Part shown: positions 1 to 9,364 of the stretch, piece after piece
Layout: each line of letters begins with the position of its first letter
Position numbering within the stretch: position 1 is the stretch's first letter
Assembly: GCA_964405455.1 (NCBI GenBank)
Contig: CAYOOA010000002.1
Coordinates: 1-64,000 of the forward strand
Direction: 5' to 3'
Length of the DNA stretch: 64,000 nt
Source of the DNA: CALESS01 sp964405455
GTDB lineage: Bacteria; Chloroflexota; Anaerolineae; Anaerolineales; Anaerolineaceae
The notes under the pieces: generated by a model
Told to the model about the DNA's origin: nothing
Database searches by the model: none
Seen by the model: only the letters and a program-made list of their open reading frames with translations
Made by a program: the position numbers and the translations under genes

Positions 1-923
1 CCGCTGGCTGCTGATGCTGCATTGAAATCCACGCCAGACATCGCCGCCGGGACCGACAGGCCGCGCAGTTCCGCGGCACGCCTGCCCAGGGCCAGGGCGA
101 GGATCGCCTCGCTGCCGGGTGCAGCCGGCAGCCAGATATCCGCCGCTCCGCCGGTAACGGACATGCGCGGCTCGACCATGATCAGGCGGGCGCGTCGGCT
201 GATGTTGTTGCGGCGCATCTGGCTGAACAGGCGGCTGTAGGCTAGCGGAGAAATCCAGCCTTCCAGGAAGTCCGCCCCCAGGGAGAGAACCACGTCCGCC
301 CCTGAGAGATCAAAATAAGGCATCTGGTAGGAGCCAAAGACCCGGTAGGTCGCTTCACGCAGGGTGGCGGCTCCGTTCAACCAGTCATAAGCGGAATACA
401 CTACCGGCGCGGGTGCTCCACCCAGACCCACCGCCATTTCGCCGACAAAATCGGCGAGGTGGTGTGGGGCGGCCCCGAGGAGGAACGCCACACGATCCGG
501 GGCTTCCTTTAGGGCAGCTGCCACCAGGGGGATCGCCGTCTCCCACGTCAGACTCTCTGCGGGGGACTTACCGCGGTTCTGCTTCGTTGGCCCCTTAATT
601 CGATCTGGATTGTAAAGTCCCTGGACGGCAGTCAAACCGCGCGGGCAGATCTTGCCGCGGTTAACCGGATGATCCGGGTTGCCCTCGGCTTTGATGGCGC
701 GGCCTTCCTTCGTCCTCAGGATCAATCCGCAGGCTGCCGGGCATTCCATGCAGGTGGTGGCATAGTAGGTACTCTTGCCGGTCTGGTTATATTCCGGCAT
801 ATCCTGGTACGGGCGGCGGGTGACATAGCGCGAAGCCGGTCCGCAACCGGTTAGCACTGCGGCAGCCGCCACGCCCAGGCCGGTCAATTTGAGAAAATCT
901 CGTCGTGAAATTTGGTCAGTCAT
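1..923 (-). CDS. actB: ActB-like Fe-S/molybdopterin-oxidoreductase protein, 3' end beyond window
   Basis: This is a partial gene; the first 307 codons are present and the rest lies to the left of the window. The protein begins with a twin-arginine signal (SRRDFLK) and a possible lipobox (VLTGC), which predicts export of a folded cofactor protein. A C-x2-C-x3-C cluster (CMECPAACG) followed by a fourth Cys in KICPRG is the [4Fe-4S] motif at the N-terminus of molybdopterin oxidoreductases. Because it directly follows a penta-haem cytochrome, it is best read as ActB of alternative complex III, the quinol:electron-acceptor oxidoreductase of Chloroflexota. A polysulfide/tetrathionate-reductase-type catalytic subunit is the alternative. 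The Fe-S domains expected at the ActB C-terminus cannot be checked here. Confidence 0.72.
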   Translation of the reverse strand, partial: MTDQISRRDFLKLTGLGVAAAAVLTGCGPASRYVTRRPYQDMPEYNQTGKSTYYATTCMECPAACGLILRTKEGRAIKAEGNPDHPVNRGKICPRGLTAVQGLYNPDRIKGPTKQNRGKSPAESLTWETAIPLVAAALKEAPDRVAFLLGAAPHHLADFVGEMAVGLGGAPAPVVYSAYDWLNGAATLREATYRVFGSYQMPYFDLSGADVVLSLGADFLEGWISPLAYSRLFSQMRRNNISRRARLIMVEPRMSVTGGAADIWLPAAPGSEAILALALGRRAAELRGLSVPAAMSGVDFNAASAAS

Positions 924-946
924 CCTGCGTCCTCTCCTGGTTAAGA

Positions 947-1483
947 TCAATAATGACAGGTGGCGCAGTCGCCCAGGCGGGTAAAGTCCTGGGGGCGCAT
1001 TTTCTTGTGGCAATCCAGGCACCAGCCCATATTCTGGCCGTTCTGGGGTACTGCCGTGGTCATTTTTGCCACATCTCCGTGGCAGGTTTTACAATCCACC
1101 CCGGCTGCAATGTGCGGGGAGTGATTGAAATGGACAAAATCCGGTTGGATGGCCACCGGCACCCACGGGATCGGTTCGTTGCGCTCAATATATCCGGCCA
1201 GTTTCACCAGTTCCGGGGTTTTCTTGGCGATTTGCTGGTGACAGCCCCAGCATTTTCCGCTGCTAGGCAGGCCGGCCACCGGCCCGGTGGCAGCACCGGG
1301 ATGACAGTACAGGCAGGGCGCACCGACACCGACGTGAAAACTATGTGGAAATTGGATGGGCTGCTGGGGCGGTATCTGGGTCAGGTAAATTCCGCCCACC
1401 GCACCGGCCAGGACCAATAATAAAACCACGCCAATCCCTACGCGGACGATGGGGCGCTGCCACCAGGCTTTGCGTTTCTCCAT
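947..1483 (-). CDS. actA: Penta-haem c-type cytochrome, ActA-like
   Basis: A 178-residue protein with one N-terminal membrane anchor (about residues 12-35) and a periplasm-side region holding five CxxCH haem sites: CLYCH, CWGCH, CKTCH, CLDCH and CATCH, the last at the extreme C-terminus. Extra histidines (FPHSFH, HFNHSPH) could be distal haem ligands. Size, anchor and five haems match ActA of alternative complex III, which passes electrons from the quinol site. It lies 23 bases upstream of the ActB-like gene and 28 bases after the di-haem cytochrome gene, so the three probably form one operon. A cytochrome c7/NrfH-type protein of another complex is a less likely reading. Confidence 0.8.
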   Translation of the reverse strand: MEKRKAWWQRPIVRVGIGVVLLLVLAGAVGGIYLTQIPPQQPIQFPHSFHVGVGAPCLYCHPGAATGPVAGLPSSGKCWGCHQQIAKKTPELVKLAGYIERNEPIPWVPVAIQPDFVHFNHSPHIAAGVDCKTCHGDVAKMTTAVPQNGQNMGWCLDCHKKMRPQDFTRLGDCATCHY

Positions 1484-1511
1484 AATCCTTCTCCTTTATC
1501 TAAAGCGATGA

Positions 1512-2477
1512 TTATTTCTTGCGGCCGCGAATGGCCCATACCAGCAGGAAAATGACCGCGATCAGGGCGGCAAAAAACAGCAGGTTAAAGCCCAACCCCG
1601 TAATCATGGCACCCAGGGCGGTCAGGATGCCGCTAAACCAGGTCTTGGCCGGCCCGGTTGGATTAGGGACTTCGGGTGGGCGGTTCTCAAGGGCAGGTTC
1701 GGGTGTGTTTTTCGCCTTGGGATCGGGCAGGCTTTGGATGTACGCCAGCACATCCCGGCCGTCCTGGGCGCTCCAGGCCAGGTCAAAACCGATGGTCTGC
1801 ATCGGGTTGCCCGGCGTGCCGTAGCGGGATTTGTGCAGGAAGCGCCACGGATCGGTGTTGGCCAGGGTCACCAGGCTGAAATCCCGACCTTCATAGCGTA
1901 TGGCCTGGCCGGAACCGTCATCCTTGTGGCACTTGGCACAGCCCTGGGTATAGAGATCCTTGCCGCGAGAAGTATCCCCCTGGATCACCTTGAGGGTGGT
2001 CAGGTCGATGAACTGGGTGTCATCCACCAGGCCGTTTTTCAGGAAGGCAGCCACATTGGCCAGGGCGGTTTCATCCAAAATCAGGGAGAAATTATGCTCG
2101 ACGTCCGTTTCCCCCTTGAGGACGCCGATAATTTCCTCCTCGCTCATATCCTGGACGGCCGCATAAACGCCCGGGAAGCCGGTGTAACTGGATCCAGCCC
2201 GATAGGCGCCATCCTTTCCCTGGTAGTCCCAGCCGTGGCAGCTGACGCAGCGCCAGGTATCCGGGCCAGAAGTCGTGTTATTGGTCTGGCGCGCCCAGAT
2301 GGGATGATTACCAGCCGGTGCATTTTGCCCGGTGGCAGTCATCCAGTTATCGTAAATTTGCGCGCCCGTGGGTACATTTGGCCCGTCCTGGGCTGTTGGC
2401 GCAGCCAGCGCCGCGCTCACCCCCAGGATCAGCGTCATAAAAAAGATAATCATCAAAATTGGTAATAGCCGTCTCAT
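1512..2477 (-). CDS. Membrane-anchored di-haem cytochrome c
   Basis: A 321-residue exported cytochrome with an N-terminal signal segment (LLPILMIIFFMTLILGVSA), two CxxCH sites (CVSCH near residue 78, CAKCH near 180) and a C-terminal transmembrane helix ending in RGRKK. The two haem regions look like two class-I cytochrome c domains; the second ends with the usual DVLAYIQSLPD helix. An ATG at 2492 is possible but lies on the GAGGAG ribosome site at 2485-2490; that site is 7 bases from the ATG at 2477, which I prefer. A TATAAT at 2544-2549 (minus sense) may be its -10. It is the first gene of the ActA/ActB-like operon and could be the periplasmic electron acceptor or a peripheral subunit. Exact role is inferred from position. 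Confidence 0.75.
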   Translation of the reverse strand: MRRLLPILMIIFFMTLILGVSAALAAPTAQDGPNVPTGAQIYDNWMTATGQNAPAGNHPIWARQTNNTTSGPDTWRCVSCHGWDYQGKDGAYRAGSSYTGFPGVYAAVQDMSEEEIIGVLKGETDVEHNFSLILDETALANVAAFLKNGLVDDTQFIDLTTLKVIQGDTSRGKDLYTQGCAKCHKDDGSGQAIRYEGRDFSLVTLANTDPWRFLHKSRYGTPGNPMQTIGFDLAWSAQDGRDVLAYIQSLPDPKAKNTPEPALENRPPEVPNPTGPAKTWFSGILTALGAMITGLGFNLLFFAALIAVIFLLVWAIRGRKK

Positions 2478-2654
2478 CATCGCACTCCTCATCGGTTGTT
2501 AAAGCATAAAAACGGTTATCACACGATTGCCCCGTACCCAAAAATTATACAACATTAATCTCTTTTTCACATAATATTTATTTAGTCATTTTGGACAATT
2601 TATGGTCGATTTCTTGGTTTTTCCCCTACTTGCGCAGCTTTATTCCCCGGCAGG

Positions 2655-2660
2655 TATAAT
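2655..2660 (+). promoter_or_regulatory. -10 element of a probably leaderless gene
   Basis: A perfect TATAAT ends 6 bases before the ATG at 2667, so transcription should start at or next to the start codon. There is no Shine-Dalgarno sequence before this ATG. A TTGCGC at 2630-2635 is a poorly spaced (19) -35 candidate. Leaderless translation is inferred. Confidence 0.5.
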
Positions 2661-2666
2661 AAAAAC

Positions 2667-3575
2667 ATGAATAAATCCCAAACTCTTGAGATCATCAGCC
2701 TGGCTTACGGCGGAGACGGCTTCGGCCGCCTGGAAGACGGGCGAGCCTGTTTTGTGCCATTTACTCTGCCAGGGGAGCAGGTAAGGGTGCAGTTGACCGA
2801 AGAAAAGCCTGGCCATGCGCGCGCCCGCCTGCTGGAAGTGCTGCGTCCCGCCCCGGAGCGCATCCCGCCACCTTGCCGCCATTTTGGTGCCTGCGGCGGC
2901 TGCCATTACCAGCACATGCCTTACCCGGCGCAATTGTCAGCCAAGCAAGCCATCTTCAGCGAGCAGTTGAGCCGCATCGCCGGTATCCCCAACCCACCGG
3001 TACAGCCGATTGTGCCCTCGCCGCACGAGTGGAACTACCGCAATACGGTTCAATTCACCCTTTCACCACAGGGCAAGCCGGGCTACCAGGCCGCCGGCAG
3101 TCATGCCGTGGTGGAAATCGAGGAATGCCACCTGCCGGAGAAAGCGCTGGACGAATTCTGGCCTTCCCTGGACCTGGAAGCCGTACCGGATATCGAGCGG
3201 GTTGAGTTGCGCCTGGGCGCGGGTGGGGATATCCTGGTAACCTTCGAGTCTTCCGAAGCATACGTCCCGGATTTTGAGTTCAGCACCGAGGCGGATGTGT
3301 CGGTGGTGCATATGAGCCCGGATGGAGCNNNNNNNNNNNNNNNNNNNNNNNNNNNNNNNNNNNNNNNNNNNNNNNNNNNNNNNNNNNNNNNNNNNNNNNN
3401 NNNNNNNNNNNNNNNNNNNNNNNNNNNNGCCTACGTCTCCTGCGATCCCTCCACCCTGGCCCGGGATGCCAAACGCCTGCTGGCGGGCGGCTACCGCCTG
3501 GTGCAGGCCACCCCATTTGACCTCTTCCCGCAAACGTATCACATAGAATCCATCAGCCTGTTTGAGAAGATGTAA
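2667..3575 (+). CDS. rlmD: 23S rRNA (uracil-5)-methyltransferase, RlmD/TrmA family, interrupted by a gap
   Basis: SAM-dependent RNA m5U methyltransferase. The N-terminus is a TRAM RNA-binding domain (residues about 1-60, SLAYGGDGFGR), then Cys residues in CRHFGACGGC that ligate a [4Fe-4S] cluster, typical of RlmD/RlmCD rather than TrmA. After the gap the C-terminus carries the catalytic motif AYVSCDPSTLARD, whose Cys attacks C6 of uracil, and the family tail DLFPQTYHIESISLF. The SAM-binding core is missing: only about 268 residues are visible against 400-450 usual for the family, so the N-run hides roughly 400-500 bases and not 100. That the reading frame continues through the Ns is chance. 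The exact uridine target cannot be told. Confidence 0.85.
   Translation: MNKSQTLEIISLAYGGDGFGRLEDGRACFVPFTLPGEQVRVQLTEEKPGHARARLLEVLRPAPERIPPPCRHFGACGGCHYQHMPYPAQLSAKQAIFSEQLSRIAGIPNPPVQPIVPSPHEWNYRNTVQFTLSPQGKPGYQAAGSHAVVEIEECHLPEKALDEFWPSLDLEAVPDIERVELRLGAGGDILVTFESSEAYVPDFEFSTEADVSVVHMSPDGXXXXXXXXXXXXXXXXXXXXXXXXXXXXXXXXXXAYVSCDPSTLARDAKRLLAGGYRLVQATPFDLFPQTYHIESISLFEKM
3329..3428. other. Assembly gap of 100 N inside the rRNA methyltransferase gene
   Basis: The flanks share only the two bases gc, unlike the 55-base overlaps at later gaps. The family length of the interrupted gene indicates truly missing sequence here, more than the 100 bases drawn. Confidence 0.95.
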
Positions 3576-3706
3576 CCGCAGATGATGCAGATGGGCATGA
3601 CCAGGTCAGAAAACACAAATTCACTCATCCCGGCCTCCTCCCCATGCGAGAAGGAGAAACTTGCATCGAATTGGATTCATTTGCGTATATATCAGTAGGA
3701 GGAACA

Positions 3707-4270
3707 ATGGAAGTTCTTGGAATATTTACTGCTTTTGGTCTCTCAGCCAGTGCCGGGCTGAATGCCTACATCCCCCTGCTGGCGGTGGCCCTGCTGGCAC
3801 GCTTCACCCATTTGATCACCCTCAAGGCGCCCTGGGACGGATTGACCAGTTGGTGGATCATCGGGCTGCTGGCTTTCCTGTCCATCATCGAATTCGTCGC
3901 CGATAAAATCCCGGCCGTGGATCATGTCAACGATGTAATTATGACCTTCATCCGACCGGCAGCCGGGGCGGTTGTCTTTGCAGCCAGCACCAGCATCATT
4001 GATGTCAACACCGTGTTTGCCATGGCGATGGGCTTACTGGTGGCCGGCAGTGTGCACGCCGTCAAGGCCAGCGTACGCCCGATAGTGACTGTTTCCACGG
4101 CCGGCACCGGCAACGCCCTGGTCAGCATGGCTGAAGATACGGTCTCGACGGTGGTTTCGGTTATATCCATCGTCTGGCCCTATGTGGCTGCGTTCTTTGT
4201 CCTACTGATGGCGTTCCTGGTCACCCTCTGGCTGATCCGGCGCTCAAAACGGAATGCGAGCCAGGTCTAG
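3707..4270 (+). CDS. DUF4126 family membrane protein
   Basis: A 187-residue integral membrane protein. The N-terminus EVLGIFTAFGLSASAGLNAY followed by IPLLAVALLARFT is characteristic of DUF4126, a family of unknown function. Further hydrophobic segments lie near residues 45-65, 80-120 and at the C-terminus (VAAFFVLLMAFLVTLWLIRR). The start at 3707 is chosen because AGGAGG at 3697-3702 precedes it; an in-frame start at 3644 has no such site. Its last 27 bases overlap the 3' end of the convergent DUF402 gene. Confidence 0.75.
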   Translation: MEVLGIFTAFGLSASAGLNAYIPLLAVALLARFTHLITLKAPWDGLTSWWIIGLLAFLSIIEFVADKIPAVDHVNDVIMTFIRPAAGAVVFAASTSIIDVNTVFAMAMGLLVAGSVHAVKASVRPIVTVSTAGTGNALVSMAEDTVSTVVSVISIVWPYVAAFFVLLMAFLVTLWLIRRSKRNASQV

Positions 4271-4743
4271 CTGTTCCAGGCGCAGGGAAACGGGAGCATC
4301 GAACCACTTTTTTAGATCATCGAGAGCCCGGCGGGCGGCAGCCTGCCGGGTTTCGCTTAAGTTCAATTCGGCAAATTCGTCCTCATCCAACACCAACATC
4401 CGCCCATCCGGGTAGACCAGCAAATCCAGGGCCAGGTCCACGTAGGAGATCGCACCCTGCCTGAACTCCGCCGGTAGGGTGATATTGCAGTACCAACCCT
4501 TGACGGCATGGTTCTGCCGGTCGTGAATTTCAAAGATGTTGTACCAACGATCATTGAAATAAATTTCAATGAAAGGATCCCCCTGGCCCAGCAGGATGTC
4601 GTGAAATAGCATGGAAGGCCGGTTAAACTCGGCGGTCAACAAAATGGCCGCTGGGGCGGCCTGGAGCACGCGGGCTGAATAGCGCCAGGTCTCCTGCCCT
4701 TGCAGGTTGAGCTTGAGCACATCGATGGTTTGACCGGCCTGGA

Positions 4744-4747
<4 letters not shown>
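4244..4747 (-). CDS. DUF402 domain protein
   Basis: A 167-residue soluble protein resembling DUF402 proteins (FomD/nucleoside-diphosphatase Ntdp-like). Family features visible are the central strand region with RWYNIFEIHD, then KGWYCNITLPAEF, and the acidic YVDLALDLLVYPDGR segment, whose Asp and Asn residues bind metal in characterised members. Such proteins hydrolyse phosphoanhydride bonds of nucleotides or nucleotide-activated compounds; the substrate here is unknown. It starts inside the stop of the ABC ATPase gene (4-base overlap, 4744-4747), so the two are translationally coupled. It also overlaps the convergent DUF4126 gene by 27 bases. Confidence 0.7.
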
Positions 4748-5796
<1,049 letters not shown>

Positions 5797-5798
5797 CG

Positions 5799-6080
5799 TT
5801 ATTTTCCAAGCACGCCAAGGATGACCGTCACCACCAGCAGGATCATCAGCACAAGAATAATCATGACACTGAGTGCCTTGCTGTGCAGAAACGTGTTGGC
5901 CTGTCCGGCAGCGGAATTTGCCAGGCTGAGCACCAACGCACTGATGCCGAGGGCGATGAAGAAAATTCCGCCGGATGCCCAGGCCAACCCGGCTCCTTGC
6001 CCGATTCCAAGATAGACCAGGGCAATCCCGACAGCCAGGACAACAAAGGGAAGCATGATTTCACCGCGGCGGGGTTTCAT
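5799..6080 (-). CDS. Small two-to-three-helix membrane protein
   Basis: A 93-residue hydrophobic protein of unknown family. Three membrane segments are visible: about residues 8-25 (MLPFVVLAVGIALVYLGIG), 32-52 (SGGIFFIALGISALVLSLA) and 68-92 (ALSVMIILVLMILLVVTVILGVL). I use the ATG at 6080, preceded by AGAGG seven bases upstream; a longer reading from 6176 would run through the valS-side hairpin. It is the gene just upstream of the ABC ATPase (2 bases apart) and probably in the same operon, but it is too small to be the missing permease. Confidence 0.6.
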   Translation of the reverse strand: MKPRRGEIMLPFVVLAVGIALVYLGIGQGAGLAWASGGIFFIALGISALVLSLANSAAGQANTFLHSKALSVMIILVLMILLVVTVILGVLGK

Positions 6081-6153
6081 GGTTGAACCTCTTTCCAGTA
6101 GGAATGGATGGGTGTGGGATGAATTATGCCACAAATTTTTCCGGGATAACCTC

Positions 6154-6181
6154 GGCGGGTGGAGTATTTCCTCCACCCGCC
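6154..6181 (-). terminator. Hairpin downstream of valS
   Basis: An 11-base perfect inverted repeat (ggcgggtggag / ctccacccgcc) with a 6-base loop begins 16 bases after the valS stop. There is no clear T-run after it in the valS direction, so termination is plausible but not certain. Confidence 0.45.
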
Positions 6182-6196
6182 ATTCATTTGTAATCC

Positions 6197-8893
6197 TTAC
6201 CCCAGGTGGGCCAGTTGGTCGCGCAGCTTGGCGGCCGTTTCGCGGGCGGCGGCCAGGCGTTGGCGTTCCTTTTCCACCACGGCCGCAGGTGCCTTTTCAG
6301 CGAAGCTGCTGCCGAGCAGGGTATCCAGGCGGGTGATCTGGGCTTCGATATCGGCCAGTTCCTTTTGCAGGCGATTGCGCTCAGCCTCCGCATCGACCAC
6401 ATCCTCCAGCGGCAGGTAGATTTCCACGCCGCCCACCACCAGGCCAGTCAAGCCCTGCGGTTTTTCCGCCCAGCGGTCGAGAATTTGCAGGCGGTCCGGG
6501 TCCAGGTACGCCAGGGCGGCAATCGCCCGCGCCTGCCCGGCCAGCAAGGCCCGGCGCTCTCCGGCGGCAAGCACCGCCGGGATGCGTTTGCCGGCCGTGA
6601 TCTTCTTTTCCACCCGCTCATTGCGGATGGCGCGTACGATCTCCTGGACTAATCCAAAATCAGAGATCCGACCTTCCTCCCAGCCTTCCAACGGGCGATC
6701 CTGCGGCCAGGCAGCCACGATGAGAGCCTCCTCCCAGCCCTGTTTGGGAGTATAGACAGGATTCTCCTGGCAGGCAGCCTTGAGATAGCCCCACAGTTCC
6801 TCGGTCACGAAGGGCGTGAAGGGATGCAGCAGGCGCAGGCAGGTATCCAGCACGCGCGCCAGGGTCTGGGCGGTATAGAAAGCCCGGTCGCCGCCCTCAG
6901 CGAGTTGCAGTTTGGCAATTTCCAGGTACCAATCAGCGAATTCCGACCAGAAGAAATCGTAAATCTGGCGGCCGGCTTCGCCGTACTGGTGCGTCCCAAA
7001 CAGGCGCTCCACGTCGCGCACCAGGGCCTGCAAGCGGGCCCAGATCCACGAATCCGCCAGGGTCCAATCCGGCCCGGCTGCCGCGGCATGCGGGGCGGAT
7101 TCCAGCACACCAATCACAAAGCGGCTGGCATTCCAGACCTTGTTGGCAAAGTTGCGGTTGGCTTCCACCTTCTTCAGAGAAAGGTTGGTATCCTGGCCGG
7201 GAGTGGAGCCCACCAGCAGGGTGAAGCGCAGGGCATCCGTGCCCATCTCATCCATGACGAAGAGCGGATCGATTACGTTGCCCTTGGTTTTGCTCATCTT
7301 GTGGCCGTGCTCGTCGCGGATCAGGCCGTGCAGGTAGACGGTGTGGAAGGGCGGCTGGCCGGTGAATTCCAGGCCGAACATGATCATGCGCGCCACCCAG
7401 AAGAAGAGGATGTCGTAACCGGTTTCCAACACCGAGGTCGGGTAGAAGTAATCCAGGTCGGGGGTCTTGTCCGGCCAGCCGAGGGTGGAAAACGGCCACA
7501 GCCCGGAGGAGAACCAGGTATCCAGCACGTCCGGGTCCTGGTGGATGTTGGTGCTGCCGCAATGGGCGCATGTTTGCGCGTCTTCGCGGCTGGCCGTCAT
7601 CTTGCCGCATTCGTCGCAGTACCAGACGGGGATGCGGTGCCCCCACCACAACTGGCGGCTGATACACCAATCCTGGATGTTTTCCAGCCAGTTGTAATAC
7701 ACCTTGGTGAAACGATCCGGCACAATCTTAATCCGGCCGTCATGCACCGCGGCCAGACCAGCCTCGGCCAGCGGCTGGATCTTCACGAACCACTGGGTGG
7801 AAATCATCGGCTCGACAATTTCACCGCCGCGCTGTGAGCGCGGCACGTTGAGCATGTAGGGCTCTTCCTTGATCACCAGCCCGGCTGCGTCCATATCCGC
7901 CCAGATTTGCTTGCGGCAAACATAGCGGTCCATCCCGGCATACTGGCCGCCGTTTTGGTTGATCGCGGCCGCCTCGGTCAGGATATTAATCATTGGCAGG
8001 TTGTGCTTGAGGGCGATGGCATAATCGTTCGGGTCGTGGGCCGGGGTGATCTTGAGCGCGCCGGTGCCAAACTCACGATCCACGTACTCATCCGCAATCA
8101 CGGGGATCTCGCGCCCGAGCATCGGCACGCGCACCCGCCTGCCGATGTATTTCTGATAGCGCTCGTCCTCCGGGTGGACGGCCACGGCGGTATCGCCCAG
8201 GATGGTCTCGGGGCGGGTGGTGGCCACCGGCAGGAATTCACCGGAATCATCGGCCAGCATATAGCGGAAGTAATACAGCTTGCCCGGTTCCTGCGAATAT
8301 TCCACCTCCAGGTCGCTGACGGCGGTGCGCAGGGAGGGCGACCAGTTAATCATGCGCGGGCCGCGGTAAATCAGTCCCTTTTCAAAAAGGGTCACAAAAG
8401 CCTCACGCACAGCCCGGGAGAGACCGGCATCCAGGGTGAAACGGGTGCGCGACCAGTCGCACGAGGCGCCCAGCCGGCGGATCTGCTTGAAGATCATCCC
8501 GCCGTATTTTTCCTTCCACTGCCACATGATCTTGAGGAAATCCTCGCGCGAGTAGTCATCCCGGCGCTTGCCTTCCCTGGCCAGCGATCGTTCCACCAGC
8601 ATCTGGGTGGCAATCCCGGCATGATCCGAGCCGGGCACCCACAGGGCAGGCACGCCCTTCATGCGGTGGTAGCGGATCATCAAGTCTTCCATGGCGACAA
8701 ACAGGGCGTGGCCGAGGTGCAGTTCGCCGGTCACGTTGGGCGGTGGGATGGAGATGACGAACGGCTTTTTGGTCGGGTCAAAACCCGGCTTCTTCGGATC
8801 GTTGGAGGGGGCGAAGAAACCGCGCGCCTCCCAAAACTTGTAAAGGCGCTCTTCGGTGGAGCGAAAATCATAGGCTTTCGGTAGGTCAGTCAT
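6197..8893 (-). CDS. valS: Valyl-tRNA synthetase
   Basis: Class I aminoacyl-tRNA synthetase that charges tRNA-Val and edits mischarged threonine. At 898 residues it has the family's usual length. The HIGH motif is HLGH (residues 59-62, in PPNVTGELHLGHAL) and the KMSKS motif is KMSKT near residue 535. The editing domain (about 190-340) includes TTRPETILGDTAVAVHPED. A C-x2-C ... C-x2-C pair (CDEC, CAHC, about 425-445) suggests a zinc knuckle in the connective region. The C-terminal 70 residues form the ValS coiled-coil arm. A ribosome site AAGGATG precedes the ATG. Expression is controlled by the T-box leader upstream. Confidence 0.97.
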   Translation of the reverse strand: MTDLPKAYDFRSTEERLYKFWEARGFFAPSNDPKKPGFDPTKKPFVISIPPPNVTGELHLGHALFVAMEDLMIRYHRMKGVPALWVPGSDHAGIATQMLVERSLAREGKRRDDYSREDFLKIMWQWKEKYGGMIFKQIRRLGASCDWSRTRFTLDAGLSRAVREAFVTLFEKGLIYRGPRMINWSPSLRTAVSDLEVEYSQEPGKLYYFRYMLADDSGEFLPVATTRPETILGDTAVAVHPEDERYQKYIGRRVRVPMLGREIPVIADEYVDREFGTGALKITPAHDPNDYAIALKHNLPMINILTEAAAINQNGGQYAGMDRYVCRKQIWADMDAAGLVIKEEPYMLNVPRSQRGGEIVEPMISTQWFVKIQPLAEAGLAAVHDGRIKIVPDRFTKVYYNWLENIQDWCISRQLWWGHRIPVWYCDECGKMTASREDAQTCAHCGSTNIHQDPDVLDTWFSSGLWPFSTLGWPDKTPDLDYFYPTSVLETGYDILFFWVARMIMFGLEFTGQPPFHTVYLHGLIRDEHGHKMSKTKGNVIDPLFVMDEMGTDALRFTLLVGSTPGQDTNLSLKKVEANRNFANKVWNASRFVIGVLESAPHAAAAGPDWTLADSWIWARLQALVRDVERLFGTHQYGEAGRQIYDFFWSEFADWYLEIAKLQLAEGGDRAFYTAQTLARVLDTCLRLLHPFTPFVTEELWGYLKAACQENPVYTPKQGWEEALIVAAWPQDRPLEGWEEGRISDFGLVQEIVRAIRNERVEKKITAGKRIPAVLAAGERRALLAGQARAIAALAYLDPDRLQILDRWAEKPQGLTGLVVGGVEIYLPLEDVVDAEAERNRLQKELADIEAQITRLDTLLGSSFAEKAPAAVVEKERQRLAAARETAAKLRDQLAHLG

Positions 8894-8974
8894 TTTTCAT
8901 CCTTATTAATCAATCACCGCGGATATCCTGAAAGATTTGCGTCAATCCGCCGGGTTAATAACGCACGGAAATAT

Positions 8975-9076
8975 TCAGTCACCACCTGACAGAAAACAGA
9001 CAAGAGGAACCTGGCGCGGGCTGACTGCCCGCGTTGACTCTCCGCTGATCATCCCTGGTTTTAGGTGGTAGTCCAT
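8975..9076 (-). CDS. Possible 33-codon leader ORF between the T-box and valS
   Basis: An ATG at 9076 follows AAGGAG by five bases and opens a 33-codon frame that starts MDYHLKPGM and ends in TGA at 8975, 81 bases before valS. It lies wholly downstream of the T-box terminator, so it would be translated only on read-through transcripts. A strong hairpin lies inside it. It does not contain a run of valine codons. I recognise no family; it may be non-coding and the ribosome site fortuitous. Confidence 0.25.
   Translation of the reverse strand: MDYHLKPGMISGESTRAVSPRQVPLVCFLSGGD
9015..9033 (-). promoter_or_regulatory. G+C-rich hairpin in the valS leader
   Basis: A perfect 7-base stem (cgcgggc / gcccgcg) with a 5-base loop lies between the T-box terminator and valS. 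In the valS direction it is followed by a pyrimidine-rich stretch but no clear T-run. It may be a second attenuator, a processing site or a pause site. Confidence 0.35.
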
Positions 9077-9091
9077 TCCAGCTCCTTAAAC

Positions 9092-9358
9092 AAAACGCCC
9101 TTTCATCCTTGCGAGGACGAAAGGGGCTCTTCCGCGGTACCACCTCTATTCGCCAGAATCTCCGGCGCACTCCCCCGGACCATCATCCGGGCTGCGCTGT
9201 AACGGGCTTACCCGTGCCGTTCTACTCTCCGCTGGATTTCTTCGGCAATCCTGCCAAACGACTTCAGCCTGCTCTCACCGCGGAGACTTTCACCCTGGGT
9301 CTCCTTCTCTGTCGGCATCGGCCAGGCTTACTCCTCTTGGCCGTTGTTTTCTGATGTT
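9092..9358 (-). ncRNA. T-box riboswitch leader of valS (Val, GUC specifier)
   Basis: Read on the minus strand, the leader has the T-box order. It has an AGTA near the 5' end (in GAGGAGTAAG), then AGAGAAGG and an apical stem GGAGACC...GGTGAAAGTCTCC. Next is a specifier-loop sequence GAAGTC whose GTC (9260-9262 on the plus strand) is a valine codon. The antiterminator T-box AGAGGTGGTACCGCGG lies at about 9132-9147. A terminator follows: an 11-base stem (9098-9108 with 9115-9125, one G-T pair) and TTTTG. Uncharged tRNA-Val should pair with the specifier and T-box, stabilise the antiterminator and let RNA polymerase reach valS. The stem I fold was read by eye. Confidence 0.92.
9098..9125 (-). terminator. 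Intrinsic terminator of the T-box leader
   Basis: The stem CCCTTTCGTCC / GGATGAAAGGG with a short loop is followed in the minus direction by CGTTTTGTTT. Its 5' half lies directly after the T-box motif, as needed for mutually exclusive folding with the antiterminator. Confidence 0.85.
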
Positions 9359-9364
9359 GCCGTC

